NCBI GenBank assembly: GCA_900547385.1 | Contig: URGQ01000040.1 | Location: 1-12,868, forward strand | Direction of reading: 5' to 3' | Length of the DNA: 12,868 bases | DNA from: an uncultured Oscillospiraceae bacterium | GTDB lineage: Bacteria; Bacillota; Clostridia; Oscillospirales; Ruminococcaceae | Shown here: piece by piece, positions 6,125 to 12,269 of the stretch | How positions within the stretch are numbered: the first letter of the stretch is position 1 | How the letters are laid out: every line of letters starts with the position of its first letter | Made by a program: the position numbers and the translations under genes | Notes under the pieces: model-generated | What the model saw: only the letters and a program-made list of their open reading frames with translations | Databases searched by the model: none | What the model was told of the DNA's origin: nothing

Positions 6125-6213
6125 CGGGCCGGGGATAGGAGGAAAAGGCGGCTTTTGTGCGCCTTAGCCAAAACGCAGGGGCTTTTTTGGGAGGATTTAT
6201 TTCGTCCTAAGAC

Positions 6214-6242
6214 TTGCAAGGGAGGCAGATATAGTGTAATAT
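6214..6242 (+). promoter_or_regulatory. nrdDG promoter
   Basis: TTGCAA (6214-6219) and TAATAT (6237-6242) are 17 bp apart. The -10 lies inside the first NrdR-type box, the usual arrangement for NrdR repression. Confidence 0.6.
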
Positions 6243-6249
6243 ATTGTGT
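6234..6249. promoter_or_regulatory. NrdR box 1
   Basis: GTGTAATATATTGTGT matches 12 of 16 positions of the NrdR box acaCwAtATaTwGtgt, with a perfect right half. Its centre is exactly 32 bp, about three helical turns, from box 2. Confidence 0.75.
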
Positions 6250-6265
6250 AGATAGTGCAAAATAA

Positions 6266-6281
6266 CGCCCATATATTGTGT
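6266..6281. promoter_or_regulatory. NrdR box 2
   Basis: CGCCCATATATTGTGT matches 12 of 16 positions of the NrdR consensus, again with a perfect right half. Paired boxes at this spacing are the known binding arrangement of NrdR, which represses ribonucleotide reductase genes when dATP is plentiful. The nrdR gene is not in this window. Confidence 0.75.
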
Positions 6282-6329
6282 TTAGGATGCTAAAGCGCCG
6301 GACACAGGGGAAAGAGAGGAGAAACCGGC

Positions 6330-8504
6330 ATGAAAGTCATTAAGAGAAACGGCTCCGAGGTGGATTTTGATATCACCAAGATCATTGCCGCGATTACCAA
6401 GGCCAATGATGTGGTGGAGGAAAGCGAGCGTATGACGCCCATGCAGATCCGCCGCATTGCGGAATCGGTGGACCTGGCCTGCCAGAAGATGAACCGTTCT
6501 CCTTCGGTGGAGGAGATTCAGGACCTGGTGGAGAAGCAGATCATGGCGCACGGCGCCTTTGAGGTGGCCAAGCGCTACATCACCTACCGCTATACCCGCA
6601 GCTTGGTGCGCCGCAGCAATACCACCGATGAGAAGATCCTTTCCCTCATCGAGTGCTGCAACGAAGAAGCCAAGCAGGAAAATTCCAATAAGAACCCGGT
6701 GGTCAATTCCACCCAGCGTGACTATATGGCCGGTGAGGTTTCCCGTGATATCACCAACCGTATTCTGCTGCCCCCGGATATTGTGGAGGCCCATAATGAG
6801 GGGATCATCCACTTCCATGACAGCGACTACTTTGCGCAGCATATGCACAACTGCGACCTGGTGAACCTGGAGGACATGCTGCAGAACGGGACCGTTATCA
6901 CCGGGACCCTGATCGAGCGGCCGCATTCCTTCTCCACCGCCTGCAATATCGCCACCCAGATCATAGCGCAGGTGGCCAGCAACCAGTACGGCGGGCAGTC
7001 CATCTCGCTGACCCACCTGGCGCCCTTTGTGCAGGTGAGCCGGGAGAAGATCCGCCGGCAGCTGCAGGAGGAGATGCAGGAGGTAGAGGCAGATATTACC
7101 GAGGAGCAGCTTTCCAATATGGTGGAAAAGCGGCTGCGGGATGAGATCCGCCGCGGCGTACAGACCATCCAGTACCAGGTGGTGACGCTGCTGACCACCA
7201 ATGGACAGGCTCCCTTTGTGACGGTATTTATGTACTTGAATGAGGCCAAGAACGAGCAGGAGAAGCATGATCTGGCGCTTATTATAGAGGAAGTGCTGCA
7301 GCAGCGGTACGAAGGTGTGAAGAACGAGAGCGGCGTGTGGGTGACCCCGGCTTTCCCCAAGCTCATCTATGTACTGGAAGAAGATAATATCTACGAAAAC
7401 AGCGAATACTACTACTTGACCCGCATGGCGGCCAAGTGCACCGCCAAGCGCATGGTGCCGGACTACATCAGCGAAAAGAAGATGCTGGAGCTGAAGGTGG
7501 ATAAGAACGGCGAGGGCCACTGCTACACCTGCATGGGCTGCCGCAGCTTCCTGACGCCGTATGTGGACGAAAACGGCAAGCCGAAGTATTACGGCCGCTT
7601 TAATCAGGGCGTCGTCACCATCAATCTGGTGGATGTGGCGCTGTCCTCCGGCGGCAATCTCGAAAAATTCTGGAAGATCTTCGATGAACGGCTGGAGCTG
7701 TGCCACCGCGCGCTGATGTGCCGCCATAACCGTCTCAAGGGCACCCTCTCCGATGCCGCCCCCATCCTGTGGCAGTACGGCGCCTGCGCCCGCCTCAAAA
7801 AGGGCGAAACCATCGATAAGCTGCTGTACGGCGGCTATTCCACCATCAGTCTGGGCTACGCCGGCCTGTATGAATGCGTCAAATACATGACCGGCAAGAG
7901 CCACACCGATCCCTCCGCCACCCCCTTCGCGCTGGAAGTCATGCAGTACATGAACGCCGCCTGCAAGAAGTGGAAGGAGGAGCACAATATCGACTTCAGC
8001 CTGTACGGCACCCCCCTGGAAAGCACCACCTATAAATTTGCCAAGTGCCTGCAAAAGCGCTTTGGCATCATAGAGGGCGTGACCGATAAGAGCTACATCA
8101 CCAACAGCTACCATGTGCATGTTACCGAGGAGATCAACGCCTTTGACAAGCTGAAATTTGAGGCGCAGTTCCAGCACCTTTCCCCCGGCGGGGCGATAAG
8201 CTATGTGGAAGTGCCCAATATGCAGCAGAACCTGGAGGCGGTGCTGCAGGTGATGCGGTTCATCTACGATAACATTATCTACGCCGAGCTGAACACCAAG
8301 AGCGACTACTGCCAGGTGTGCGGCTGGGATGGCGAAATCGAGATCGTGGAGCAGGACGGCAAGCTCATCTGGCGCTGCCCCAAGTGCGGCAACACTGACC
8401 AGGACAAGATGAATGTGGCCCGCCGCACCTGCGGATATATCGGGACGCAGTTCTGGAACCAGGGACGCACACAGGAGATTAAGGAGCGGGTGCTGCATCT
8501 GTAA
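6330..8504 (+). CDS. nrdD: Anaerobic ribonucleoside-triphosphate reductase, class III (724 aa)
   Basis: Reduces ribonucleoside triphosphates to deoxy forms without oxygen, using a glycyl radical; cytosolic. Seen: an N-terminal ATP-cone (about 1-95, starting MKVIKRNGSEVDFD), which senses ATP/dATP. The catalytic barrel has HDSDYFAQHMHNCDL, RPHSFSTACNIATQ and CYTCMGCRSFL. A C-terminal zinc ribbon has CQVCG and CPKCG. The glycyl-radical motif RRTCGYIG lies near the end (698-705, radical Gly about 702), followed by FWNQGRT. Length is normal for the family. GAGGAG precedes the ATG. It is followed after 66 bp by its activase gene nrdG, with a hairpin between, and is preceded by two NrdR boxes. About 7610-8000 uses more CTC and other C-ending codons than the rest of the gene. 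Confidence 0.98.
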   Translation: MKVIKRNGSEVDFDITKIIAAITKANDVVEESERMTPMQIRRIAESVDLACQKMNRSPSVEEIQDLVEKQIMAHGAFEVAKRYITYRYTRSLVRRSNTTDEKILSLIECCNEEAKQENSNKNPVVNSTQRDYMAGEVSRDITNRILLPPDIVEAHNEGIIHFHDSDYFAQHMHNCDLVNLEDMLQNGTVITGTLIERPHSFSTACNIATQIIAQVASNQYGGQSISLTHLAPFVQVSREKIRRQLQEEMQEVEADITEEQLSNMVEKRLRDEIRRGVQTIQYQVVTLLTTNGQAPFVTVFMYLNEAKNEQEKHDLALIIEEVLQQRYEGVKNESGVWVTPAFPKLIYVLEEDNIYENSEYYYLTRMAAKCTAKRMVPDYISEKKMLELKVDKNGEGHCYTCMGCRSFLTPYVDENGKPKYYGRFNQGVVTINLVDVALSSGGNLEKFWKIFDERLELCHRALMCRHNRLKGTLSDAAPILWQYGACARLKKGETIDKLLYGGYSTISLGYAGLYECVKYMTGKSHTDPSATPFALEVMQYMNAACKKWKEEHNIDFSLYGTPLESTTYKFAKCLQKRFGIIEGVTDKSYITNSYHVHVTEEINAFDKLKFEAQFQHLSPGGAISYVEVPNMQQNLEAVLQVMRFIYDNIIYAELNTKSDYCQVCGWDGEIEIVEQDGKLIWRCPKCGNTDQDKMNVARRTCGYIGTQFWNQGRTQEIKERVLHL

Positions 8505-8519
8505 ACCATAGACGGCAAA

Positions 8520-8547
8520 AAAGGGACGCTCTGTGGGGCGTCCCTTT
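8520..8547. terminator. Hairpin between nrdD and nrdG (partial terminator or processing site)
   Basis: AAAGGGACGC (8520-8529) pairs perfectly with GCGTCCCTTT (8538-8547) around an 8-nt loop. Only three T close the 3' side, so on the plus strand it is probably leaky and may lower nrdG expression relative to nrdD. Its 5' A run would give a T run on the minus strand. Confidence 0.6.
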
Positions 8548-8570
8548 GCTGGCGGGAAAATGGAGAGAGT

Positions 8571-9092
8571 ATGAACTACGCGAGTATCAAAAACTGCGAT
8601 ATTGCCAACGGCGAGGGGGTGCGGGTGACGCTCTTTGTGAGCGGCTGCACCAACCACTGTGAAAACTGCTTCCAGCCGGAGACCTGGGACTTTGGCTATG
8701 GGGAGCCCTTTACCCCGGCGGTGGAGGACCGATTGATAGAGATGCTGCGGCCCGGTTTTATCAATGGGCTGACGCTGCTGGGCGGCGAGCCGATGGAGCC
8801 GCAGAACCAGCGGGCGCTGCTGCCTTTCCTGCGGCGGGTAAGAAAAGAGCTGCCGGAGAAAACCATCTGGGCGTTTAGCGGTTTTACCTGGGAGGAGCTG
8901 AATACCCCCGGCAGTCACCCCTGCTGCGAGGTGACGCCAGAGCTGCTATCCCTGCTGGATGTGCTGGTGGATGGACGCTTTGTGCAGGCGCTGTATGATA
9001 TCTCCCTGCGGTTTCGGGGCTCCAGCAACCAACGCATTATTGATGTGCCAAAGACGCTGGAGAGCGGGAATTTGACGCTGTGGCAGGGATAA
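8571..9092 (+). CDS. nrdG: Anaerobic ribonucleotide reductase activating protein, radical SAM (173 aa)
   Basis: Radical SAM activase that places the glycyl radical on NrdD. Seen: the CTNHCENC cluster motif (C26, C30, C33; CxxxCxxC) that binds the 4Fe-4S cluster, GGEP (71-74) for SAM binding, and the family start MNYASIKNCDIANGEGVRVTLFVSGC. Length is typical (150-180 aa). GGAGAGAG lies just upstream of the ATG. It is 66 bp downstream of nrdD and very likely cotranscribed from the NrdR-controlled promoter, with a hairpin between them that may tune its level. Confidence 0.96.
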   Translation: MNYASIKNCDIANGEGVRVTLFVSGCTNHCENCFQPETWDFGYGEPFTPAVEDRLIEMLRPGFINGLTLLGGEPMEPQNQRALLPFLRRVRKELPEKTIWAFSGFTWEELNTPGSHPCCEVTPELLSLLDVLVDGRFVQALYDISLRFRGSSNQRIIDVPKTLESGNLTLWQG

Positions 9093-9095
9093 ATA

Positions 9096-9198
9096 GCCGC
9101 AGAGAGCTGGCGGGCGCACCGGAATGGGGGAGGGCTGCCATCCCGTAAGGGGGCAGCCCGACATGGAATGGAGGGGCGCCCGCCGGATGGGGAGCGGC
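9096..9198. repeat. Nested inverted repeats downstream of nrdG
   Basis: Three nested pairings are visible: GCCGC (9096-9100) with GCGGC (9194-9198); GGCGGGCGC (9109-9117) with GCGCCCGCC (9176-9184), 9 perfect bp; and GGGCTGCC (9132-9139) with GGCAGCCC (9152-9159), 8 perfect bp, capped by CCC-GTAA-GGG. As RNA, GUAA would be a GNRA tetraloop. It contains no credible reading frame and sits ahead of a separate terminator. It could be another intergenic repeat or a structured 3' UTR. Confidence 0.6.
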
Positions 9199-9209
9199 GG
9201 AATATAGAA

Positions 9210-9241
9210 AAGCCGGGCAGGCGATGAAACCTGCTCGGCTT
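9210..9241. terminator. Bidirectional terminator between nrdG and dfx
   Basis: AAGCCGGGCAGG (9210-9221) pairs with CCTGCTCGGCTT (9230-9241), 12 bp with one G-T pair and an 8-nt loop. T-rich sequence follows on the plus strand and AT-rich sequence on the minus. It separates converging transcripts. Confidence 0.85.
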
Positions 9242-9258
9242 GTATTTTATGGGGAAGA

Positions 9259-9633
9259 TCAGGCCTTCCACAGGCCATGGAGGTTGCAGTAGGCGTAAAC
9301 GCTTTCCACCTCATCCCCTTCGCAGAGGGCAAAGCAGATCTCGGGAGCGTCGCCGGGGTGCAGCTCCTTACGCTGGTTGCCCTGCTTGGTGTGGATGGAA
9401 ACCCACTCGATGTAGTGCTCCGGCAGCATGGGATGGGCCACGGTACTGACCTTGACATGGACGACGCCATTTTCGACCGTCCAAACGGGGAGGTGTTTTT
9501 CTACAGCGGCATCGGTGGTATTGGGGATGATCTCGCTCATTTTTTCACCGCAGCAGACCACCGGTACACCGGCATCCTTTACCTTGGCGATGATATTGCC
9601 GCAATGTTTGCAAATATAGAATTTCTGTTCCAT
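9259..9633 (-). CDS. dfx: Desulfoferrodoxin (two-iron superoxide reductase, 124 aa)
   Basis: Reduces superoxide to hydrogen peroxide without producing oxygen; cytosolic. Seen: an N-terminal desulforedoxin-like FeCys4 site (C8, C11, C27, C28) and the catalytic FeHis4Cys site (H47 in EKHLP, H67 in AHPM, H73 in EHYIEW, C116 and H119 in CNLHG). The conserved E45 and K46 before H47 are present. Length is typical of 2Fe desulfoferrodoxins (about 125 aa). The start is supported by AAAAGGAGG upstream. It lies 32 bp downstream of rubrerythrin on the same strand, so peroxide made here can be removed by its operon partner. All ligands are intact. Confidence 0.97.
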   Translation of the reverse strand: MEQKFYICKHCGNIIAKVKDAGVPVVCCGEKMSEIIPNTTDAAVEKHLPVWTVENGVVHVKVSTVAHPMLPEHYIEWVSIHTKQGNQRKELHPGDAPEICFALCEGDEVESVYAYCNLHGLWKA

Positions 9634-9665
9634 CGTGGTTCCTCCTTTTCCAAATAGATGTTTTA

Positions 9666-10199
9666 TCAGTAGTTTTCCTTGCGAACCTCAAAGTAGCTTT
9701 GGGGATGGGCGCAGACGGGGCAGACGGCGGGGGCCTTTTTGCCGATGACGAGGTGTCCGCAGTTGCGGCACTCCCACATGGTTTCTTCGCTCTTTTCAAA
9801 AACCCTCTGCATCTCGACATTGTTCAGCAGGGCGCGGTAGCGCTCCTCATGGGCCTTTTCGATGGCGGCGACGCCGCGGAATTTGCAGGCCAGCTCGGTA
9901 AAGCCTTCTTCCTCGGCCTCCTTGGCGAAGGTATCGTACATATCGGTCCACTCGTAGTTTTCACCCTCGGCGGCGTGCAGCAGATTTTGGGCGGTATCGC
10001 CCAGCTCGCCCAGGGCCTTGAACCACATCTTGGCGTGTTCCTTTTCATTCTCGGCGGTTTTGGTAAAGATCTCGGCGATCTGCTCATAGCCCTCTTTTTT
10101 GGCGACGCTGGCAAAGTAGGTGTATTTATTGCGGGCCTGGGATTCCCCAGCAAAAGCGGTCCACAGGTTCTTTTCGGTTTTTGTACCTTTCAGTTCCAT
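9666..10199 (-). CDS. rbr: Rubrerythrin (177 aa)
   Basis: Non-haem diiron peroxidase that reduces hydrogen peroxide in anaerobes. Seen: an N-terminal four-helix ferritin-like domain with GESQARNKY (18-26), ENEKEHAK (50-57), ENYEWTDMY and EAEEEGF (about 80-100) and IEKAHEERY (113-121), together supplying the usual Glu/His iron ligands. A C-terminal rubredoxin domain follows with CRNC (144-147) and CPVC (160-163). The ATG at 10199 is chosen because AAAGGAG lies 9 nt upstream; a GTG at 10217 would put the binding site inside the gene. First gene of the rbr-dfx operon, read from a clear promoter. Electrons come from rubredoxin- or ferredoxin-type partners not visible here. Confidence 0.97.
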   Translation of the reverse strand: MELKGTKTEKNLWTAFAGESQARNKYTYFASVAKKEGYEQIAEIFTKTAENEKEHAKMWFKALGELGDTAQNLLHAAEGENYEWTDMYDTFAKEAEEEGFTELACKFRGVAAIEKAHEERYRALLNNVEMQRVFEKSEETMWECRNCGHLVIGKKAPAVCPVCAHPQSYFEVRKENY

Positions 10200-10242
10200 G
10201 GTAATAGCTCCTTTCACGCAGTTGGTTTTGGTTTACGATGTT

Positions 10243-10271
10243 ATTATAACAGGAATAGTTCCTAGAATCAA
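10243..10271 (-). promoter_or_regulatory. rbr-dfx promoter with palindromic elements
   Basis: TTGATT (10271-10266) and a perfect TATAAT (10248-10243) are exactly 17 bp apart on the minus strand. Two palindromes overlap it: AGGAA-TAG-TTCCT (10251-10263) in the spacer, and ATGTTAT-T-ATAACAG (10239-10253) over the -10, a 7-1-7 layout as in Fur/PerR sites but not matching their consensus. Repression by a redox or metal regulator is plausible. Confidence 0.7.
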
Positions 10272-10290
10272 GAGGAAATTAAAAATAAAT

Positions 10291-10320
10291 TTGACTGAAA
10301 TGTGGCAGAGAGGGAATACT
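10291..10320 (+). promoter_or_regulatory. Candidate promoter of the 62-aa DUF421-like gene
   Basis: TTGACT (10291-10296) and AATACT (10315-10320) lie 18 bp apart, 23 bp before the start codon. The -10 is a 4-of-6 match. Confidence 0.4.
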
Positions 10321-10343
10321 ACCGGGAAAAGGAGGGGATGAGT

Positions 10344-10532
10344 ATGAAGGAATTTACGGAATGCTGCACCGTAATTGCGGAAGGGGAGATCATAAAGGAG
10401 AGCCTAAACCGACTGGGCCGGGACGACCGCTGGCTGCGAGCCCAGCTGCAGCGGCAGGGGATCGCTTCTGCGGAGGAGGTCTTTTGGGGGATTAGTGATG
10501 GGAAGGAAGTGGAGCTGCACATGATCTTGTGA
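10344..10532 (+). CDS. Orphan DUF421 (YetF C-terminal)-like domain protein (62 aa)
   Basis: Small protein matching, by eye, the cytoplasmic C-terminal domain of YetF/DUF421 membrane proteins. The visible pattern is VIAEGEIIKESLNRLGRDD-WLRAQLQRQGI-SAEEVFWGISDGK, corresponding to the family pattern of I-x-dGki-x-e-x-L then WLxxQLxxxGI then EVFxxxxDxxG. YetF itself is over 200 aa with N-terminal membrane helices; none exist here or upstream in any frame. Start at 10344: AAGGAGG (10329-10335) is 8 nt upstream, while the ATG at 10338 is too close. The clean binding site and candidate promoter suggest an expressed free-standing domain, though a decayed remnant of a YetF gene cannot be excluded. Function unknown. 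Confidence 0.7.
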   Translation: MKEFTECCTVIAEGEIIKESLNRLGRDDRWLRAQLQRQGIASAEEVFWGISDGKEVELHMIL

Positions 10533-10561
10533 TTGGCGGATGGGCGAAAGTGTGGTATAAT
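10533..10561 (+). promoter_or_regulatory. Promoter of the tyrosine phosphatase gene
   Basis: TTGGCG (10533-10538) and a perfect TATAAT (10556-10561) are 17 bp apart, starting right after the stop codon of the 62-aa gene. The phosphatase can therefore be expressed independently. Confidence 0.7.
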
Positions 10562-10603
10562 AACGAAGAAAAATCAAAACAATTATACTAAAAGGATAGA
10601 CAC

Positions 10604-11077
10604 ATGAAAAGAGTACTTTTTGTATGCAGCGGAAACATCTGCCGCAGCCCCATGGCAGAGTTTGTGTTCCGGGAGATGGCCCGACGGCGGAGATTGACCG
10701 ATGCGGTGGACTGTGAAAGCGCAGGGACGAATGTATTTGCGCCCAACAGCCCAGTACATAATGGCACGGTGCGGCAGCTGCGCCGGGAGAACATTCCCTA
10801 TTACCAGCGGGGCTCCCGCAATGTTACCGTGGCGGATTATGGGAAGTTTGACTACCTGCTGGGGATGGAACGCAGCCATGTGGCGGCGATGGAGCGGCAG
10901 CTGGGCGGCGACCCAGAGGGGAAGATGCGCCGGCTGCTGGACTTTACACGGCACCCGCGGGATATTGACGACCCGTGGTACACGGGGGATTTTGTAACGG
11001 CGTACCGGGATATTGAGGCGGGGTGCGCGGCACTGTTGGATGAGATGTTCCCGGGAAGCGGGGAGAAAAAGCGATAA
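10604..11077 (+). CDS. Low-molecular-weight protein-tyrosine phosphatase (157 aa)
   Basis: Cytosolic phosphatase removing phosphate from protein tyrosine (or arginine, as in YwlE). Seen: the N-terminal P-loop VCSGNICRS (7-15), a CX5R signature with C8 as nucleophile and R14 binding phosphate, and the general-acid loop DDPWY (122-126, D123). Both are in the usual places and length is typical (150-160 aa). The binding site AAAAGGA lies 7-8 nt upstream. It has its own promoter and a strong terminator, so it is a single-gene unit. No kinase partner or capsule gene is nearby, so the substrate cannot be inferred from context. Confidence 0.95.
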   Translation: MKRVLFVCSGNICRSPMAEFVFREMARRRRLTDAVDCESAGTNVFAPNSPVHNGTVRQLRRENIPYYQRGSRNVTVADYGKFDYLLGMERSHVAAMERQLGGDPEGKMRRLLDFTRHPRDIDDPWYTGDFVTAYRDIEAGCAALLDEMFPGSGEKKR

Positions 11078-11079
11078 GG

Positions 11080-11106
11080 AAAGACACCCGGTGGGGTGTC
11101 TTTTTT
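11080..11106 (+). terminator. Intrinsic terminator after the phosphatase gene
   Basis: AAAGACACCC (11080-11089) and GGGTGTCTTT (11094-11103) form a perfect 10-bp stem with a 4-nt loop, running into six T (11101-11106). Confidence 0.95.
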
Positions 11107-11157
11107 GCTGCGTGGCGACCGAAGGGAGCCCGCAGAGACAGAAATGTGTGGGGGCGT

Positions 11158-11187
11158 GCGGCTCCGCCGTGAACCGAGATACCGCAG
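11158..11187 (+). repeat. Short dispersed motif, shared in inverted orientation with 1219-1248
   Basis: GCGGCTCCGCC (11158-11168) and the following 19 bases align without gaps to the minus strand of 1248-1219, matching at 22 of 30 positions, including the block ending G-TAC-GC-G. Both copies are intergenic. This may be a second, degenerate repeat family or two related fragments of one. Confidence 0.4.
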
Positions 11188-11204
11188 TAATAGGTGGAGG
11201 CAGT

Positions 11205-11232
11205 AAAAAGGCACCCGCGAAGGGTACCTTTC
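11205..11232 (-). terminator. Intrinsic terminator of the carbonic anhydrase-PfoR operon
   Basis: On the minus strand AGGTACCC (11229-11222) pairs with GGGTGCCT (11216-11209; one G-T pair), extended by A-T pairs and followed by a run of five T (plus A, 11205-11209). It begins 6 bp past the stop codon. Confidence 0.85.
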
Positions 11233-11237
11233 GTTAA

Positions 11238-12269
11238 TTACAGATCCAGTTTGCAGTCGCCGGGTTTGATCCAGCCGAGGCGGCGCATAGGCAGGGCAAT
11301 GAGTGGAGTAAGGACAGCCGGCAGCACAAAGCAGACGAGGATGAGTCCAAGCCAGTGGAACGCGCCGCCAAAGCCATCCCAGCTGAGGATGCCGATGGGG
11401 CCGACCAGACCGCAGGTGCCCATGCCGCTGGCAATGGCAATGCCGTTTTCCAGGCGGAAGATGCAGGTAGCAACCGGACCGGTAATAGCGGCGGCCAGGG
11501 TGGGCGGCAGCCAGATGCGGGGATTTTTGACGATATTGCCCATTTGCAGCATGGAGGTGCCCAGCCCCTGTGCGACCAGGCCGCCCCAGCCATTTTCGGC
11601 AAAACTCATGACGGCGAAGCCGATCATTTGGGCGCAGCAGCCAGCGGTGGCAGCGCCGCCGGCCAGGCCGGTAAGGCTGAGAGTAAAGCAGATGGCGGCG
11701 GAACTGATGGGCAGGGTAAGAACGATACCGACCAGCAGCGAGACCAGGATCCCCATCCAGAAGGGCTGGAGCTGGGTGGCATGTTCGATAAGCTGACCAA
11801 AGCCATTCATGAGAAGGCTGACGCCGGGACCGATGAGGGTGCCAATGCCAAGTCCGGAAAGAATGGTGACAGTGGGGGTGACGAGAATATCAACTTTAGT
11901 TTCGCGGCTGACGGCTTTGCCAAGTTCCGCGGCGACAATGACAGCAAAGAATGACCCCAGCGGGCCGCCGACTGAGTAGGAGCCGAGTCCCACGGCGCAG
12001 AGAGAATACAGGACCAGCGGAGGAGCGGAAAGGGAAACACCGATGGCAACGGCAATGGCGATACCGGTGGCGCTGCTGGCGTAGCCTGCGGCGGTGACAA
12101 GCCAATCCCAGTGGAACTGATCGCCAAGCGTATCCAGTATGGTGCCGATGAGCAGAGAAGCGAACAGGCCCATGGCCATGGCGCTCATGGCATCGACAAA
12201 ATAGAGCTTAGCGGAGGGCTTGATATTTTTGCGGGCAAGGAATGCGGAAAACCCGGCGGAGATGGACAT
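11238..12269 (-). CDS. PfoR-like PTS EIIC-type membrane protein (343 aa)
   Basis: Integral membrane protein of the EIIC-like group that includes Clostridium perfringens PfoR (COG3641, once called a toxin regulator). Seen: the N-terminal AKLYFVDAMSAMAMGLFASLLIGTI, about eight to ten hydrophobic segments, and a conserved block MGILVSLLVGIVLTLPISSAAI, then MIGFAVMSFAENGWGGL and QGLGTSMLQMGNIVKNPRIW, with G-rich stretches near the C-terminus. No EIIA or EIIB domain or neighbour is seen, so PTS-coupled sugar transport is not supported. The start at 12269 is preferred over one at 12308 because AAAGGAGG lies just upstream and the extra residues are charged and non-conserved. Its ATG overlaps the upstream stop by one base (TAATG), indicating translational coupling with the gamma-carbonic-anhydrase gene. 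Family is fairly sure; true function is unknown. Confidence 0.85.
   Translation of the reverse strand: MSISAGFSAFLARKNIKPSAKLYFVDAMSAMAMGLFASLLIGTILDTLGDQFHWDWLVTAAGYASSATGIAIAVAIGVSLSAPPLVLYSLCAVGLGSYSVGGPLGSFFAVIVAAELGKAVSRETKVDILVTPTVTILSGLGIGTLIGPGVSLLMNGFGQLIEHATQLQPFWMGILVSLLVGIVLTLPISSAAICFTLSLTGLAGGAATAGCCAQMIGFAVMSFAENGWGGLVAQGLGTSMLQMGNIVKNPRIWLPPTLAAAITGPVATCIFRLENGIAIASGMGTCGLVGPIGILSWDGFGGAFHWLGLILVCFVLPAVLTPLIALPMRRLGWIKPGDCKLDL

Noticed and set aside
4167..6125. 652-codon open frame on the minus strand across lacI, the flavoprotein gene and the repeat
   Set aside because: Antisense to two well-supported genes. Its N-terminal part comes from the cloverleaf repeat and looks like the frame at 165-1160 only because both read through repeat copies.
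6145..6188. Terminator hairpins AAGGCG/CGCCTT and AGCC/GGCT before a T run
   Set aside because: Stems are only 4-6 bp, no gene ends here, and a strong terminator already follows the flavoprotein gene.
6282..8918. 878-codon open frame on the minus strand antisense to nrdD and the start of nrdG
   Set aside because: It mirrors the codons of two certain genes, has low-complexity His/Leu/Gly-rich translation, no recognisable domain, and runs across the nrdD-nrdG hairpin. It is a GC-rich shadow.
11238..12269. Sugar-specific PTS EIIC component
   Set aside because: No EIIA/EIIB gene or sugar enzyme nearby; the sequence fits the PfoR-like group better.
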